From NCBI GenBank assembly GCA_014859985.1, contig JACZKN010000251.1, positions 1 to 19,617 of the forward strand: DNA of 19,617 nt, written 5' to 3'. The translations under genes and the position numbers were made by a program. This DNA is from Candidatus Krumholzibacteriia bacterium (GTDB lineage: Bacteria; Krumholzibacteriota; Krumholzibacteriia; LZORAL124-64-63). This document shows positions 1-7,813 of this stretch, piece by piece (the stretch's first letter is position 1; each line of letters starts with the position of its first letter). Below the pieces are notes generated by a model. It was not told where the DNA came from, made no database searches, and saw nothing but the letters and a program-made list of their open reading frames with translations.

Positions 1-237
1 GTCCGGGCCCAGGGCCACCGCGCGGGCGGCCTCCGGGTCGGCGACCATGGCGAAGGTGATGCCTGCGGCCGCGGCCGTCTCTCTGGGCGTGGCCGCCCGG
101 CGCGCGCCGGCGGCCTCCAGGGGCGCGCAGCGGGCCGGATCGCGGTTCCAGACCACCAGTTCGAAGCCGGCCTTGCGCAGGTTCAGGGCCATGGGCGTGC
201 CCATGATGCCCAGGCCGAGGAAGCCCAGGGTCGTCAT
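1..237 (-). CDS. NAD(P)-dependent beta-hydroxyacid dehydrogenase, N-terminal part (cut by window edge)
   Basis: The 79 visible residues begin MTTLGFLGLGIMGTPMA, which holds a GxGxxG dinucleotide-binding loop (G8, G10, G13), and continue through a Rossmann beta-alpha-beta unit (ELVVWNRDPARC). This opening is characteristic of the 6-phosphogluconate dehydrogenase-like / 3-hydroxyisobutyrate dehydrogenase family, which oxidises small beta-hydroxyacids or reduces semialdehydes with NAD(P). The substrate-binding and catalytic-lysine regions lie beyond the window, so the substrate cannot be named (tartronate semialdehyde, succinic semialdehyde and 3-hydroxyisobutyrate are all possible). The ATG start is supported by AAGGAG placed 7 bases upstream. 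It is the next gene after the DHS-like gene on the same strand, but a hairpin lies between them, so it may be a separate unit or under read-through control. Confidence 0.85.
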   Translation of the reverse strand, partial: MTTLGFLGLGIMGTPMALNLRKAGFELVVWNRDPARCAPLEAAGARRAATPRETAAAAGITFAMVADPEAARAVALGPD

Positions 238-261
238 CGTCGTGCTCCTTGCGCCGGGGGA

Positions 262-300
262 GAAAGCGGCCGCTCCGGGCCATGGTGGCACCGGAGCGGC
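262..300 (-). terminator. Intrinsic-type terminator hairpin after the DHS-like gene
   Basis: A perfect 10-base inverted repeat (269-278 with 291-300) encloses a smaller GCCA/TGGC stem, giving a long hairpin with one bulged base. Read on the minus strand it is followed by CGCTTTCTCC, a short and imperfect T-rich run. It sits 24 bases past the stop of the DHS-like gene and just ahead of the dehydrogenase start at 237. It probably ends the 90-aa protein/agmatinase/DHS operon. The weak T-run means partial read-through into the dehydrogenase is possible. Confidence 0.65.
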
Positions 301-323
301 ACGGGGGCAACGCCGGGATCGGT

Positions 324-1343
324 CTAGCGCTCGAGCAGCCCGTTCAGGTCCCGCCGCGGGCGCTGCTTCCAGGCGCCCCGGTGCCAGGCGTCCGACAGCA
401 GCAGCGGCACCAGGGTCGTGGCCTCGCCGAAGACCATCTGCTCGTACGTCGTGTCCACCTTGCCCCAGGAGCAGGCCTCCTTGAGGGTCGAGCCCGACAG
501 GGCGCCGTCGCGCTCGTCCGCGACGGTGATCTGGATCGCGTAGCGGTGCATGGGCCGGTCCTCGCCCAGGATCTCGGTGGCCACCACCACGTCCTGGGTG
601 AAGTTCTTGGGCACGCCGCCGCCCAGCATCAGGAGGCCGGTCTCGGCGTTCTCCAGCTTGATCCGCGTGAGCTCCCGGAAGTCGGCCACCGAGTCGATGG
701 TCAGGTGCTTCCTATTGTGCCACTGGTGGTGGACCAGGCCGAATCCGGCGGAGCAGTCGCTGAAGGCCGGGCAGAAGATGGGCACGCCGTTCTTCCAGGC
801 CGCGTGCACGATGGAGCGGTCGGCCTTCAGGCCCTGCGTGTCCAGGTGCCGGCCCATGGCGTTGATGAACTCGCGGGAGCTGTAGGCCCGGGGCTCGAGG
901 CGGCCGGCGATCTCGGCGATGGTCATGTCGCAGATGCGCAGCTCGTCCTCGTCGATGAAGGTGTCGTAGATGCGGTCGATGGCCAGTTCCCTGAGTTGGT
1001 TGTCGTCCTGGTCCAGCCGGCCCTGCCAGTGGCGGAAGCCCAGGCCCTCGAAGAAGTCCTGGTCGACGATGTTGGCGCCGGTCGAGACCACGGCGTCGAT
1101 CATGTTGTGCTCGATGGCCGTGGCGATGGCGTCCTTCAGGCCGGCGCTCACCAGCGAGCCGGCCAGGGTCAGGATCACCGCGCAGTCCCGGTCCCGCAGC
1201 ATCATGTCGTAGATCTCCGCGGCGCGGCCCAGGTTGCGGGCCTGGAAGGCCATGTCGGCGTAGGCGGCGACGATCGGCCGGGCGTCGAACGACGTGATGT
1301 CCACGTGGCGCACCGGTTCCTTCAGCAGGTCCTTCTTCTCCAT
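324..1343 (-). CDS. Deoxyhypusine synthase-like NAD-dependent enzyme
   Basis: A 339-residue protein with the deoxyhypusine synthase (DHS) fold from end to end, close to the usual length of about 310-370. The signature with the catalytic lysine is clear (SWGK, K295, equivalent to human K329), as are the glycine-rich GGGVPKNF at 241-248 and the preceding NAD-site block with D196 (PAFSD). DHS moves the aminobutyl group of spermidine onto a lysine of eIF5A. Bacteria lack eIF5A, and some bacterial relatives make homospermidine from polyamines, so the true substrate is unknown. Aligned from memory to human DHS, E323 (E289) and W327 (W293) are kept, while D243, H288 and D316 become F, N and L. The start is ATG at 1343 after a GGAAGGAAAGG-type Shine-Dalgarno region. 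It lies 20 bases after agmatinase, in the same operon. Confidence 0.85.
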   Translation of the reverse strand: MEKKDLLKEPVRHVDITSFDARPIVAAYADMAFQARNLGRAAEIYDMMLRDRDCAVILTLAGSLVSAGLKDAIATAIEHNMIDAVVSTGANIVDQDFFEGLGFRHWQGRLDQDDNQLRELAIDRIYDTFIDEDELRICDMTIAEIAGRLEPRAYSSREFINAMGRHLDTQGLKADRSIVHAAWKNGVPIFCPAFSDCSAGFGLVHHQWHNRKHLTIDSVADFRELTRIKLENAETGLLMLGGGVPKNFTQDVVVATEILGEDRPMHRYAIQITVADERDGALSGSTLKEACSWGKVDTTYEQMVFGEATTLVPLLLSDAWHRGAWKQRPRRDLNGLLER

Positions 1344-1363
1344 CGGGGTCACCTTTCCTTCCT

Positions 1364-2233
1364 TCACTCGTCGGCGAACGCCGTCATGTAGGCCATGATC
1401 TGGTAGGCCAGGCGCGCGGCCAGGAAGTCCGGCGCGCGGTTGCTCCCGCTGGGCATCAGCTCGACGACGTCGAAGCCGACCACCGTGCGCCAGCGGCAGA
1501 CCTCGCGCAGCAGCTCCACGACCTGGCGGTAGCGCAGCCCCCCCGGCTCGGGGGTGCCCGTCGACGGCATCTCCGAGGGGTCGAGCACGTCCAGGTCCAC
1601 GGTGACGTAGACCCGGTCGCCCAGCCGCTCGAGCACCGACTCGGCCAGCGCGCCGATGTCGCCGATCTCGTGGGCGTAGTGGATCCGCGAACGGCGGATC
1701 CCGCCGACCTCGGCCGCGTCCATGCTGCGGATGCCCACCTGGACGATCTCGCACTTCTCGCGCACCCGGGCCATCACCGAGGCGTGGCTGTAGGGCGTGC
1801 CGCCGTAGCTCTCGCGGGTATCGGCGTGGGCGTCCAGCTGCAGCACCGTCAGCCCCGGGTGGGCGCGGCGGGCCGCCTCCACCAGGCCGGCGGTGACCGA
1901 GTGCTCGCCGCCCAGGCCGACCACGGCCTTGCCCATGGCGTACAGCGGCGCGGCCGCCGCGAGGATCTTCTCGTAGTTGGCCGCGGGCGTCGGGGCCGGC
2001 AGGACCGGCGCCATGGTCACGATGCCGTGCTTCCAGGGCTCGCTGCCGGTCTCGATGTCATACAACTCCATGTTGGCCGAAGCCGCCAGGATGGCGTCCG
2101 GCCCCTGCCCCGTGCCCCCCAGCCAGGACACCGTGCCCTCGTAGGGGATCGGCAGCACGGCGAAGCGGGCCGATGCGAGATCCGGCGCTTCCGGCAGGCC
2201 GCCGAAAGCGCCGGGGGTTTCGTGCAGTTCCAT
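1364..2233 (-). CDS. speB: Agmatinase (ureohydrolase family)
   Basis: A 289-residue ureohydrolase, a normal length for agmatinases. Binuclear manganese ligands are visible in the expected order: H111 in GGEHS, D134/H136/D138 in LDAHADTR, and D213/D215 in VDLDVLDPS. The last motif runs on into the GTPEPGG loop shared by agmatinases. The reaction is agmatine + water to putrescine + urea in the cytosol. Guanidinobutyrase or a protein-linked guanidine as substrate cannot be excluded from sequence. The start is ATG at 2233. Its Shine-Dalgarno match is weak (GAAAGCTGA), but the family N-terminus fits and the upstream small gene ends 32 bases away. No arginine decarboxylase is visible here to supply agmatine. 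The adjacent DHS-like enzyme would be the natural user of putrescine or agmatine. Confidence 0.92.
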   Translation of the reverse strand: MELHETPGAFGGLPEAPDLASARFAVLPIPYEGTVSWLGGTGQGPDAILAASANMELYDIETGSEPWKHGIVTMAPVLPAPTPAANYEKILAAAAPLYAMGKAVVGLGGEHSVTAGLVEAARRAHPGLTVLQLDAHADTRESYGGTPYSHASVMARVREKCEIVQVGIRSMDAAEVGGIRRSRIHYAHEIGDIGALAESVLERLGDRVYVTVDLDVLDPSEMPSTGTPEPGGLRYRQVVELLREVCRWRTVVGFDVVELMPSGSNRAPDFLAARLAYQIMAYMTAFADE

Positions 2234-2265
2234 CGTGTCAGCTTTCTGCGGCGCGGGCCGCCTGG

Positions 2266-2538
2266 TCAACGGTCGTCGTCGTCCCAGACGACGTCGTCCT
2301 GCTCCGTCTCGGTGTCCTCGTCGATCACCTCGTCCCCGGGGTCGGCGTCCTCGTCCTCGACCCCGTTGTTCTCGACGTCGAGGTCCTCCTCCCAGTCCCA
2401 GACGACCTCGTCGGGCCGCTTGGGCTTGACGGGCTTCTTCGCGCGCGGCTGGTCGTCCCCGCGCTCGGGCTTCGGCTGCCAGCTGCGCTTGCTGGGCAGC
2501 TTGCGCTCCTCTTCCTCGAATTCCTTGCGCGGCGCCAT
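2266..2538 (-). CDS. Small bipartite basic/acidic protein, unknown function
   Basis: A 90-residue protein I do not recognise. It is highly charged and likely disordered. Residues 1-42 carry 14 Lys/Arg with many prolines (for example RAKKPVKPKRP). Residues 43-89 carry 26 Asp/Glu and no basic residue. The tetrapeptide VVWD occurs twice, at 45-48 and at 83-86, each followed by an acidic run. The start is secure: ATG at 2538 has GAGGAGGG six to seven bases upstream, and a sigma70-like promoter lies about 110-140 bases upstream. It is the first gene of an operon with agmatinase (32-base gap) and the DHS-like gene. It has no signal peptide or membrane segment. Such proteins can be nucleic-acid mimics, charge-based partners or modification substrates. 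None of these is shown by the sequence. Confidence 0.75.
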   Translation of the reverse strand: MAPRKEFEEEERKLPSKRSWQPKPERGDDQPRAKKPVKPKRPDEVVWDWEEDLDVENNGVEDEDADPGDEVIDEDTETEQDDVVWDDDDR

Positions 2539-2647
2539 GGGTACCCTCCTCGGTGCACCTCTGGGTCGGGGACGCGGCCTCAGGGCCCTGCGCCACGTTG
2601 CTGCGGCCGGTCGCGGGCCGGCCGCAGCCGAGTCCGCGGCGGGCCGG

Positions 2648-2677
2648 AATGTAGATGCATCCGGCCGGCGGTGTCAA
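2648..2677 (-). promoter_or_regulatory. Sigma70-type promoter for the 90-aa protein/agmatinase/DHS operon
   Basis: On the minus strand there is a perfect -35 TTGACA (2672-2677), an 18-base spacer and TACATT (2648-2653, 4 of 6 matches). This predicts a transcript start near 2641 and a leader of about 100 bases before the ATG at 2538. It is the best promoter match in the window, and no other obvious start precedes this operon. Confidence 0.7.
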
Positions 2678-2691
2678 GCTGCCCGGCCAAA

Positions 2692-2724
2692 TGCGGACGG
2701 GGCGGCCGCAGCCGCCCCGTCCGG
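2692..2724 (-). terminator. Terminator hairpin downstream of glutamate dehydrogenase
   Basis: A perfect 12-base inverted repeat (2695-2706 with 2711-2722, extendable by one C-G pair) has a 4-base loop. It lies about 35 bases past the glutamate dehydrogenase stop. On the minus strand it is followed by GCATTTGG, a weak T-run. It separates gdhA from the promoter of the next operon. Confidence 0.7.
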
Positions 2725-2758
2725 CCGGGCCGCGGGCCCGGCGCCGGGTCCGTCCGGT

Positions 2759-4099
<1,341 letters not shown>

Positions 4100-4169
4100 G
4101 GCCAACTCCTCGTCATGGTACGCCACCTGCCGCTCCGGCCCGGCGCCGTGTCCGGGCCCACACGGGGAA

Positions 4170-4198
4170 ATCATGGAAACCGGCGGTGCCGGGCGCAA
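4170..4198 (-). promoter_or_regulatory. Candidate promoter for gdhA
   Basis: On the minus strand TTGCGC (4193-4198) and CATGAT (4170-4175, 4 of 6) are separated by 17 bases, giving a leader of about 65 bases. The leader includes a small hairpin, CGTGT/ACACG (4147-4164). The match is moderate. The intergenic region is divergent and also serves the plus-strand gene at 4308. Confidence 0.4.
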
Positions 4199-4238
4199 GG
4201 AATTTCGACGGCGGGAATCGGGACCCGCCGGGGCGCGA

Positions 4239-4268
4239 TTGCGGCCGCGGCCGGTTCCGTGGTAGACT
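4239..4268 (+). promoter_or_regulatory. Candidate promoter for the Rho-N-like gene
   Basis: TTGCGG (4239-4244), an 18-base spacer and TAGACT (4263-4268, 4 of 6) lie 40-70 bases ahead of the TTG start. The -35 is poor, so this is a weak call resting mainly on position and spacing. Confidence 0.35.
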
Positions 4269-4296
4269 GCCGCAAACGGCACCCTAACCCGATTCC

Positions 4297-4310
4297 GGAG
4301 GTGGATTTTG
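4297..4310 (+). promoter_or_regulatory. Strong ribosome binding site that sets a TTG start
   Basis: GGAGG (4297-4301) is followed after six bases by TTG at 4308. The GTG at 4301 is out of frame, and the next in-frame ATG lies about 16 codons inside, within the conserved helix (LREMVKEK). The TTG is therefore the best start. Confidence 0.75.
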
Positions 4311-4628
4311 GACTACCACGATCTGCAGAAGACGCGCGTCACCGACCTCAGGGAGATGGTCAAGGAGAAGCTGCCCGCCGTGCAGGGCGTCATCGGCCTG
4401 AAGAAGGAGCAGTTGGTCGATCTGCTGGCCGAGCACCTGGGCATCGAGAAGCCCCACAAGCACGTGGCCGCGGGCCTGGGCAAGCGCAGGATCAAGGCGC
4501 AGATCCGCGAGCTGAAGGTCAAGCGCCAGGAGGCCCTGGCCGCGGGCGATCGCCAGCAGCTGCGCAAGCAGCGCCGGCTGATCCACCGCCAGAAGCGCCG
4601 CCTGCGTCGCCTGATGCAGCTCGGCTGA
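4308..4628 (+). CDS. Rho N-terminal-domain-like small basic protein
   Basis: A 106-residue protein in two parts. Residues 1-50 (VTDLREMVKEKL... GVIGLKKEQLVDLLAEHLGI) resemble the SAP/LEM-like helical domain at the N-terminus of transcription terminator Rho, a nucleic-acid-binding fold. Residues 58-106 are an Arg/Lys-rich helix or coiled coil (RRIKAQIRELKVKRQEAL... RLRRLMQL). There is no ATPase or RNA-binding cold-shock domain, so it is not Rho itself. Similar Rho-N-plus-basic-tail small proteins occur in environmental bacteria without known function. RNA or DNA binding is the reasonable inference. It starts with TTG after a strong GGAGG. It is divergent from gdhA and convergent with the ATP-grasp gene, ending 22 bases from that gene's stop, so it is probably monocistronic. 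Confidence 0.75.
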   Translation: MDYHDLQKTRVTDLREMVKEKLPAVQGVIGLKKEQLVDLLAEHLGIEKPHKHVAAGLGKRRIKAQIRELKVKRQEALAAGDRQQLRKQRRLIHRQKRRLRRLMQLG

Positions 4629-4650
4629 CGCCGGCGCGTCCGGACGGCGC

Positions 4651-7644
4651 TCAGCGGTCCCCGTCGGCCGCGGCGCCGTCCGGACGCAGGACCGCCCCGC
4701 GCCCGCTGCGCCCGTCGATCAGCACCGTCAGCGGCTCCGGCAGCGTGATCAGCCGCACGAAGTCCCCGCAGGCCTCGTGGGGCCTGGCCATGAGCCACTG
4801 CCAGTTGACCCGCCCCTGCCCGTGGGTGGCGTTGACCGTCAGGTATCCCACCTGGAAGTTGGTCAGGTTCTGGAAGAAGTGCGAGCCCTGGCTCGGCGTC
4901 ACCTTGAAGTCCGCCAGGTCGGTCTCGACGATCACCTGGGCGCCGGAGATCTGGTCCCAGCGCACGGGAATGCCCAGCCAGCGATCGGCCGAGCCCCAGC
5001 GGCCCGGGCCGATCAGCAGGTAGGGCCGCGACTCCCGGACCAGGCGGCGGTTGATGCGCCCGATCTCCTCGGCGATCTCCCGGGTCCGGCCCCGGTCGAA
5101 GGCCTCCGGCGGCACCAGCAGGACGTCCCGCAGACCGCCGATCCGGCCGTTGCCCAGGGCCGTGTCCGTGACCACCAGCGCGGTCTCCTCCGTCATGACC
5201 TCGTCGGGGATCTCCGGCGCCTCGTGGCCCGCGGCCAGGGGCCGGATCTGCAGGAAGCCGAACTGGTGGGGCGTCCCGCGGCCGTCGCCCAGGACCACGG
5301 CGAACTCGACCTCCACTTCGGCGCTCATGGTGCGCCGACCCAGCTCCAGCAGCAGCTTCAGGATCTCCGCCAGGGGGAAGACGTCCGACTTCAGGACGTG
5401 GGCGAAGGAGACCAGGCGCGTGCCCTGGCGGCCGATGCCGTCGTAGATGGCGTCGTTCTGCGGCGAGTACACCGACCCCACCGCGTCGAGGGTCCCGTGG
5501 CGCTCGGCGTCCTCCAGTTCCAGCAACGCGAGGTTGAAATCGTCGGCGGCCACCGGGTAGCGGTCCGCGTCGCTGACGTCCACGGCGAAGAACTGGCGCT
5601 GGCTGTTGTCCAGCCATTCGCGGGTGGTCCCGAGCTGGGGCAGCACCTCGGGCCGGGCCGGGCTGAAGCGCAGGGCCTTGCCCCCCTCGGCCACCATGCG
5701 GCCCAGGCCCAGGACCACGGTGGCGACCCCGTCCTCGGGCCGCAGGCCCTCGCCCGGGTAGAAGTTGCAGGAGTGGCCCACGCCCGCGAAGTCGGGGTAG
5801 TCGTAGGTCTCGTGGCGCTGGCCGACCATCTGCTGGATGATGACGGCCATCTTCTCCTCCTCGATCCGGTTGCTGGTGGCCTCGATGTAGCTCTTGGCCC
5901 CCCGCGAATAGGACGAGGCGTAGACCAGCTTGATGGCGTCGCACAGCTGGTCCAGGCGAACCCGCAGGTCCGCATGGCTGTTGGGCAGCATGTAGGTGGC
6001 GTAGACCCCGGCGAAGGGCTGGAACTGGCTGTCCTCCAGCAGCGAGGACGAACGCACGGCCAGCGGGTAGCGCACCTGGTCGAGGAAGGCCTCCAGGTCG
6101 GCGTAGATGCCTTCGGGCAGCTTGGCCGCTAGGAACCGCGCGTTGATCGCCGCGTCGTCGGTGTCGCCCAGGGCGTAATCGCGCAGGCCGTCCTCGCGCA
6201 TGAAGGTGTCGAAGACGTCGGTGCCGACCACCGCCGTGGGCGGCACCTGGATGATCACCCCCGGGAAGCGGTTGGTGATGCCGTAGCGGTGCAGCACCGA
6301 GTTCATGAAGGCCAGGCCGCGGCCCTTGCCCCCCAGCGAACCGCCGCCGATGCGCAGGAACTTGCTGCTGCCGTCGAAGTGCCGGCGCGAGAAGTCCGCC
6401 ACCACGCCCCGCTGGCTCTCGGCGCGGAAACGCTCGATGGCGGCCACCAGGTAGGAGCGCAGCTCCTCGCCGTCGCGGAACTCGGAGACCTTGCGCGGGC
6501 GGATCAGCGAGGCCAGCCCGAACTCGGTGCGGGCGCGCAGCCAGTTGCTGAAGTGGTCGTGGGCGGCGTGGTGGCGTACCGATTCGACGGGCACGGTGCG
6601 CAGCCGGTCCACCAGCTCGCGCAGGTCGGACGCCCGGCCCACCTCCTGGCCCGTGGGCAGGCGGAACACGAAGTCGCCGAAGCCGAAGTTGTCCAGCATG
6701 AACTGCCGCAGGTCCTGCAGCAGGGTGCGCGACTCCTTGTGGATGAAGCCGGCGCCCACGTCGCGGGCCTCGGCGGCCAGCTCCAGGTTGGTGGACTGCA
6801 GCACCGCCGGCGTGTGGGGATCGACGTACTTGACGCGACGGATGAACTCGACGCCGGCGTCGGCCCGGTGCTCGCCGTCCCAGGGGAAGCGCCCGTCGGA
6901 GATGACGCCCAGCAGCGAATCCTTGTACTTGGTGTAGAGGTCCCAGGCCTCCTCGAAGGTCGTCGCCAGCAGGATCTTGGGCCGGGCGCGCAGCCGCAGC
7001 AGGCGGTGGCTGAGGTTGATGCCCTCGTCCATCAGGGACTGGGTCTGCTCCAGCACCTCGGTGTAGACCATCGGCAGGTAGGACGAGTAGAAGCGCACCG
7101 AGTCCTCGATCAGCAGGATGCAGCGCACGTCGCCGTAGCGCGTGTCGTGCGCCACGTTCATCAGGTCCTCGCAGTACTTGATGATCCCCGTCAGCAGGCG
7201 CACGTCGCCGCTCCACAGGAAGAAGCGGTCGATCTGCTGCGCCTCGTCGGCCTCGCGCACGAATTTCAGTTCGCGCGGGTTGAAGGCCAGGTTGTAGACC
7301 GGCAGGTCGGGCGCCTTCTCCCTGGTCCGGGCCGCCAGCTCCGAGGCCTCCATGTCCCCCAGCCGCGACATGGTGATCACCAGGTCGAAGCGCCGGGCCT
7401 CCAGCAGGTTGAGGGCCTCCTCGCCGTTGGAGGCGCGGGTGACGTGGGGCGGGAAGCTGAGGTTCAGTTCCCGGTACTCGCCCAGCAGCAGCTCGGTCAG
7501 GCGCCCGCCCTCCTCCAGGGTGAAGGCGTCGTACAGGGACGCGACCAGGAGCACCTCCTGGACCCGGTGGGGCATCAGGTGGCCGAAGCCGCTGAAGCGG
7601 CCCTCGGCGGCAGCGGCGCCGTTGGAGAGGGGGAAGTCCTTCAT
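4651..7644 (-). CDS. Receiver/ATP-grasp protein (PEP synthase-like, no phosphohistidine or PEP domain)
   Basis: A 997-residue multidomain protein. Residues 29-135 are receiver-like, but the usual phosphoacceptor position is M92 (FDLVITM), so this copy looks degenerate. Residues 174-305 form a second receiver with E180/D181 (LLIEDS), acceptor candidate D250 (GVISDGRFP), S284 and K303 (IHKES), all consistent with a working receiver. Residues 430-803 match the PPDK/PEP-synthase ATP-grasp domain: GGSLGGKGRG (434-443), VRSSSLLED with R531, and the closing LQIRPL (799-803). Residues 804-997 are a further conserved-looking domain (IGPGRWGSADRWLGIPV, then QGSHFFQNL). No GG..SHAA swivel domain or TIM barrel follows, so ordinary PEP synthesis is unlikely. 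ATG at 7644 is chosen, though GTG at 7653 is also possible and neither has a clear Shine-Dalgarno. Homologues are often labelled PEP synthase. A two-component phosphotransfer role is inference. Confidence 0.8.
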   Translation of the reverse strand: MKDFPLSNGAAAAEGRFSGFGHLMPHRVQEVLLVASLYDAFTLEEGGRLTELLLGEYRELNLSFPPHVTRASNGEEALNLLEARRFDLVITMSRLGDMEASELAARTREKAPDLPVYNLAFNPRELKFVREADEAQQIDRFFLWSGDVRLLTGIIKYCEDLMNVAHDTRYGDVRCILLIEDSVRFYSSYLPMVYTEVLEQTQSLMDEGINLSHRLLRLRARPKILLATTFEEAWDLYTKYKDSLLGVISDGRFPWDGEHRADAGVEFIRRVKYVDPHTPAVLQSTNLELAAEARDVGAGFIHKESRTLLQDLRQFMLDNFGFGDFVFRLPTGQEVGRASDLRELVDRLRTVPVESVRHHAAHDHFSNWLRARTEFGLASLIRPRKVSEFRDGEELRSYLVAAIERFRAESQRGVVADFSRRHFDGSSKFLRIGGGSLGGKGRGLAFMNSVLHRYGITNRFPGVIIQVPPTAVVGTDVFDTFMREDGLRDYALGDTDDAAINARFLAAKLPEGIYADLEAFLDQVRYPLAVRSSSLLEDSQFQPFAGVYATYMLPNSHADLRVRLDQLCDAIKLVYASSYSRGAKSYIEATSNRIEEEKMAVIIQQMVGQRHETYDYPDFAGVGHSCNFYPGEGLRPEDGVATVVLGLGRMVAEGGKALRFSPARPEVLPQLGTTREWLDNSQRQFFAVDVSDADRYPVAADDFNLALLELEDAERHGTLDAVGSVYSPQNDAIYDGIGRQGTRLVSFAHVLKSDVFPLAEILKLLLELGRRTMSAEVEVEFAVVLGDGRGTPHQFGFLQIRPLAAGHEAPEIPDEVMTEETALVVTDTALGNGRIGGLRDVLLVPPEAFDRGRTREIAEEIGRINRRLVRESRPYLLIGPGRWGSADRWLGIPVRWDQISGAQVIVETDLADFKVTPSQGSHFFQNLTNFQVGYLTVNATHGQGRVNWQWLMARPHEACGDFVRLITLPEPLTVLIDGRSGRGAVLRPDGAAADGDR

Positions 7645-7756
7645 GGGCGCCACGCTAACCCAAGGCGCCCCATGCGGCCAGCGGAATCAGAACGCGAAGC
7701 CGAAGGCCAGGCGGGCCCCCGCCGGCGTTCCGCCGCCCGGGCCGCCGTTTCCCGCC

Positions 7757-7790
7757 AAAGCAAAGGAGCCGGCCCCGAGGGGCCGGCTCC
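7757..7790 (-). terminator. Intrinsic terminator of the lysine-catabolism operon
   Basis: GGAGCCGGCCCC (7765-7776) and its exact complement (7779-7790) form an 11-12 bp GC stem. On the minus strand it is followed by TTTGCTTTGG. It lies 24 bases past the aldehyde dehydrogenase stop and separates the operon from the ATP-grasp gene. It is one of the two clearest terminators in the window. Confidence 0.85.
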
Positions 7791-7813
7791 CCGCGCCGTC
7801 GCCGACGCCGCGC

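Noticed and set aside
4147..4164. Small hairpin CGTGT/ACACG in the gdhA leader as a possible riboswitch or attenuator
   Set aside because: A five-base stem with an eight-base loop is too little. No riboswitch class is recognisable.
4629..4650. Perfect palindrome CGTCCGGACG (4637-4646) between two convergent genes, a possible bidirectional terminator
   Set aside because: The stem has no loop in the simple pairing and no T-run on either side. It may be a chance GC palindrome.
7687..7743. A minus-strand reading ending PAGARLAFGFAF-stop, resembling the C-terminal strand of an outer-membrane beta-barrel
   Set aside because: The frame is open only because of high GC, passes through the operon terminator and into the dehydrogenase gene out of frame, and has no recognisable barrel upstream. 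It could be a remnant, but 12 residues are too few to claim.
7645..7756. A promoter for the ATP-grasp protein in the gap after the lysine operon terminator
   Set aside because: No convincing -35/-10 pair or sigma54-type GG-GC element was found. Expression may come from read-through or from a non-standard promoter.
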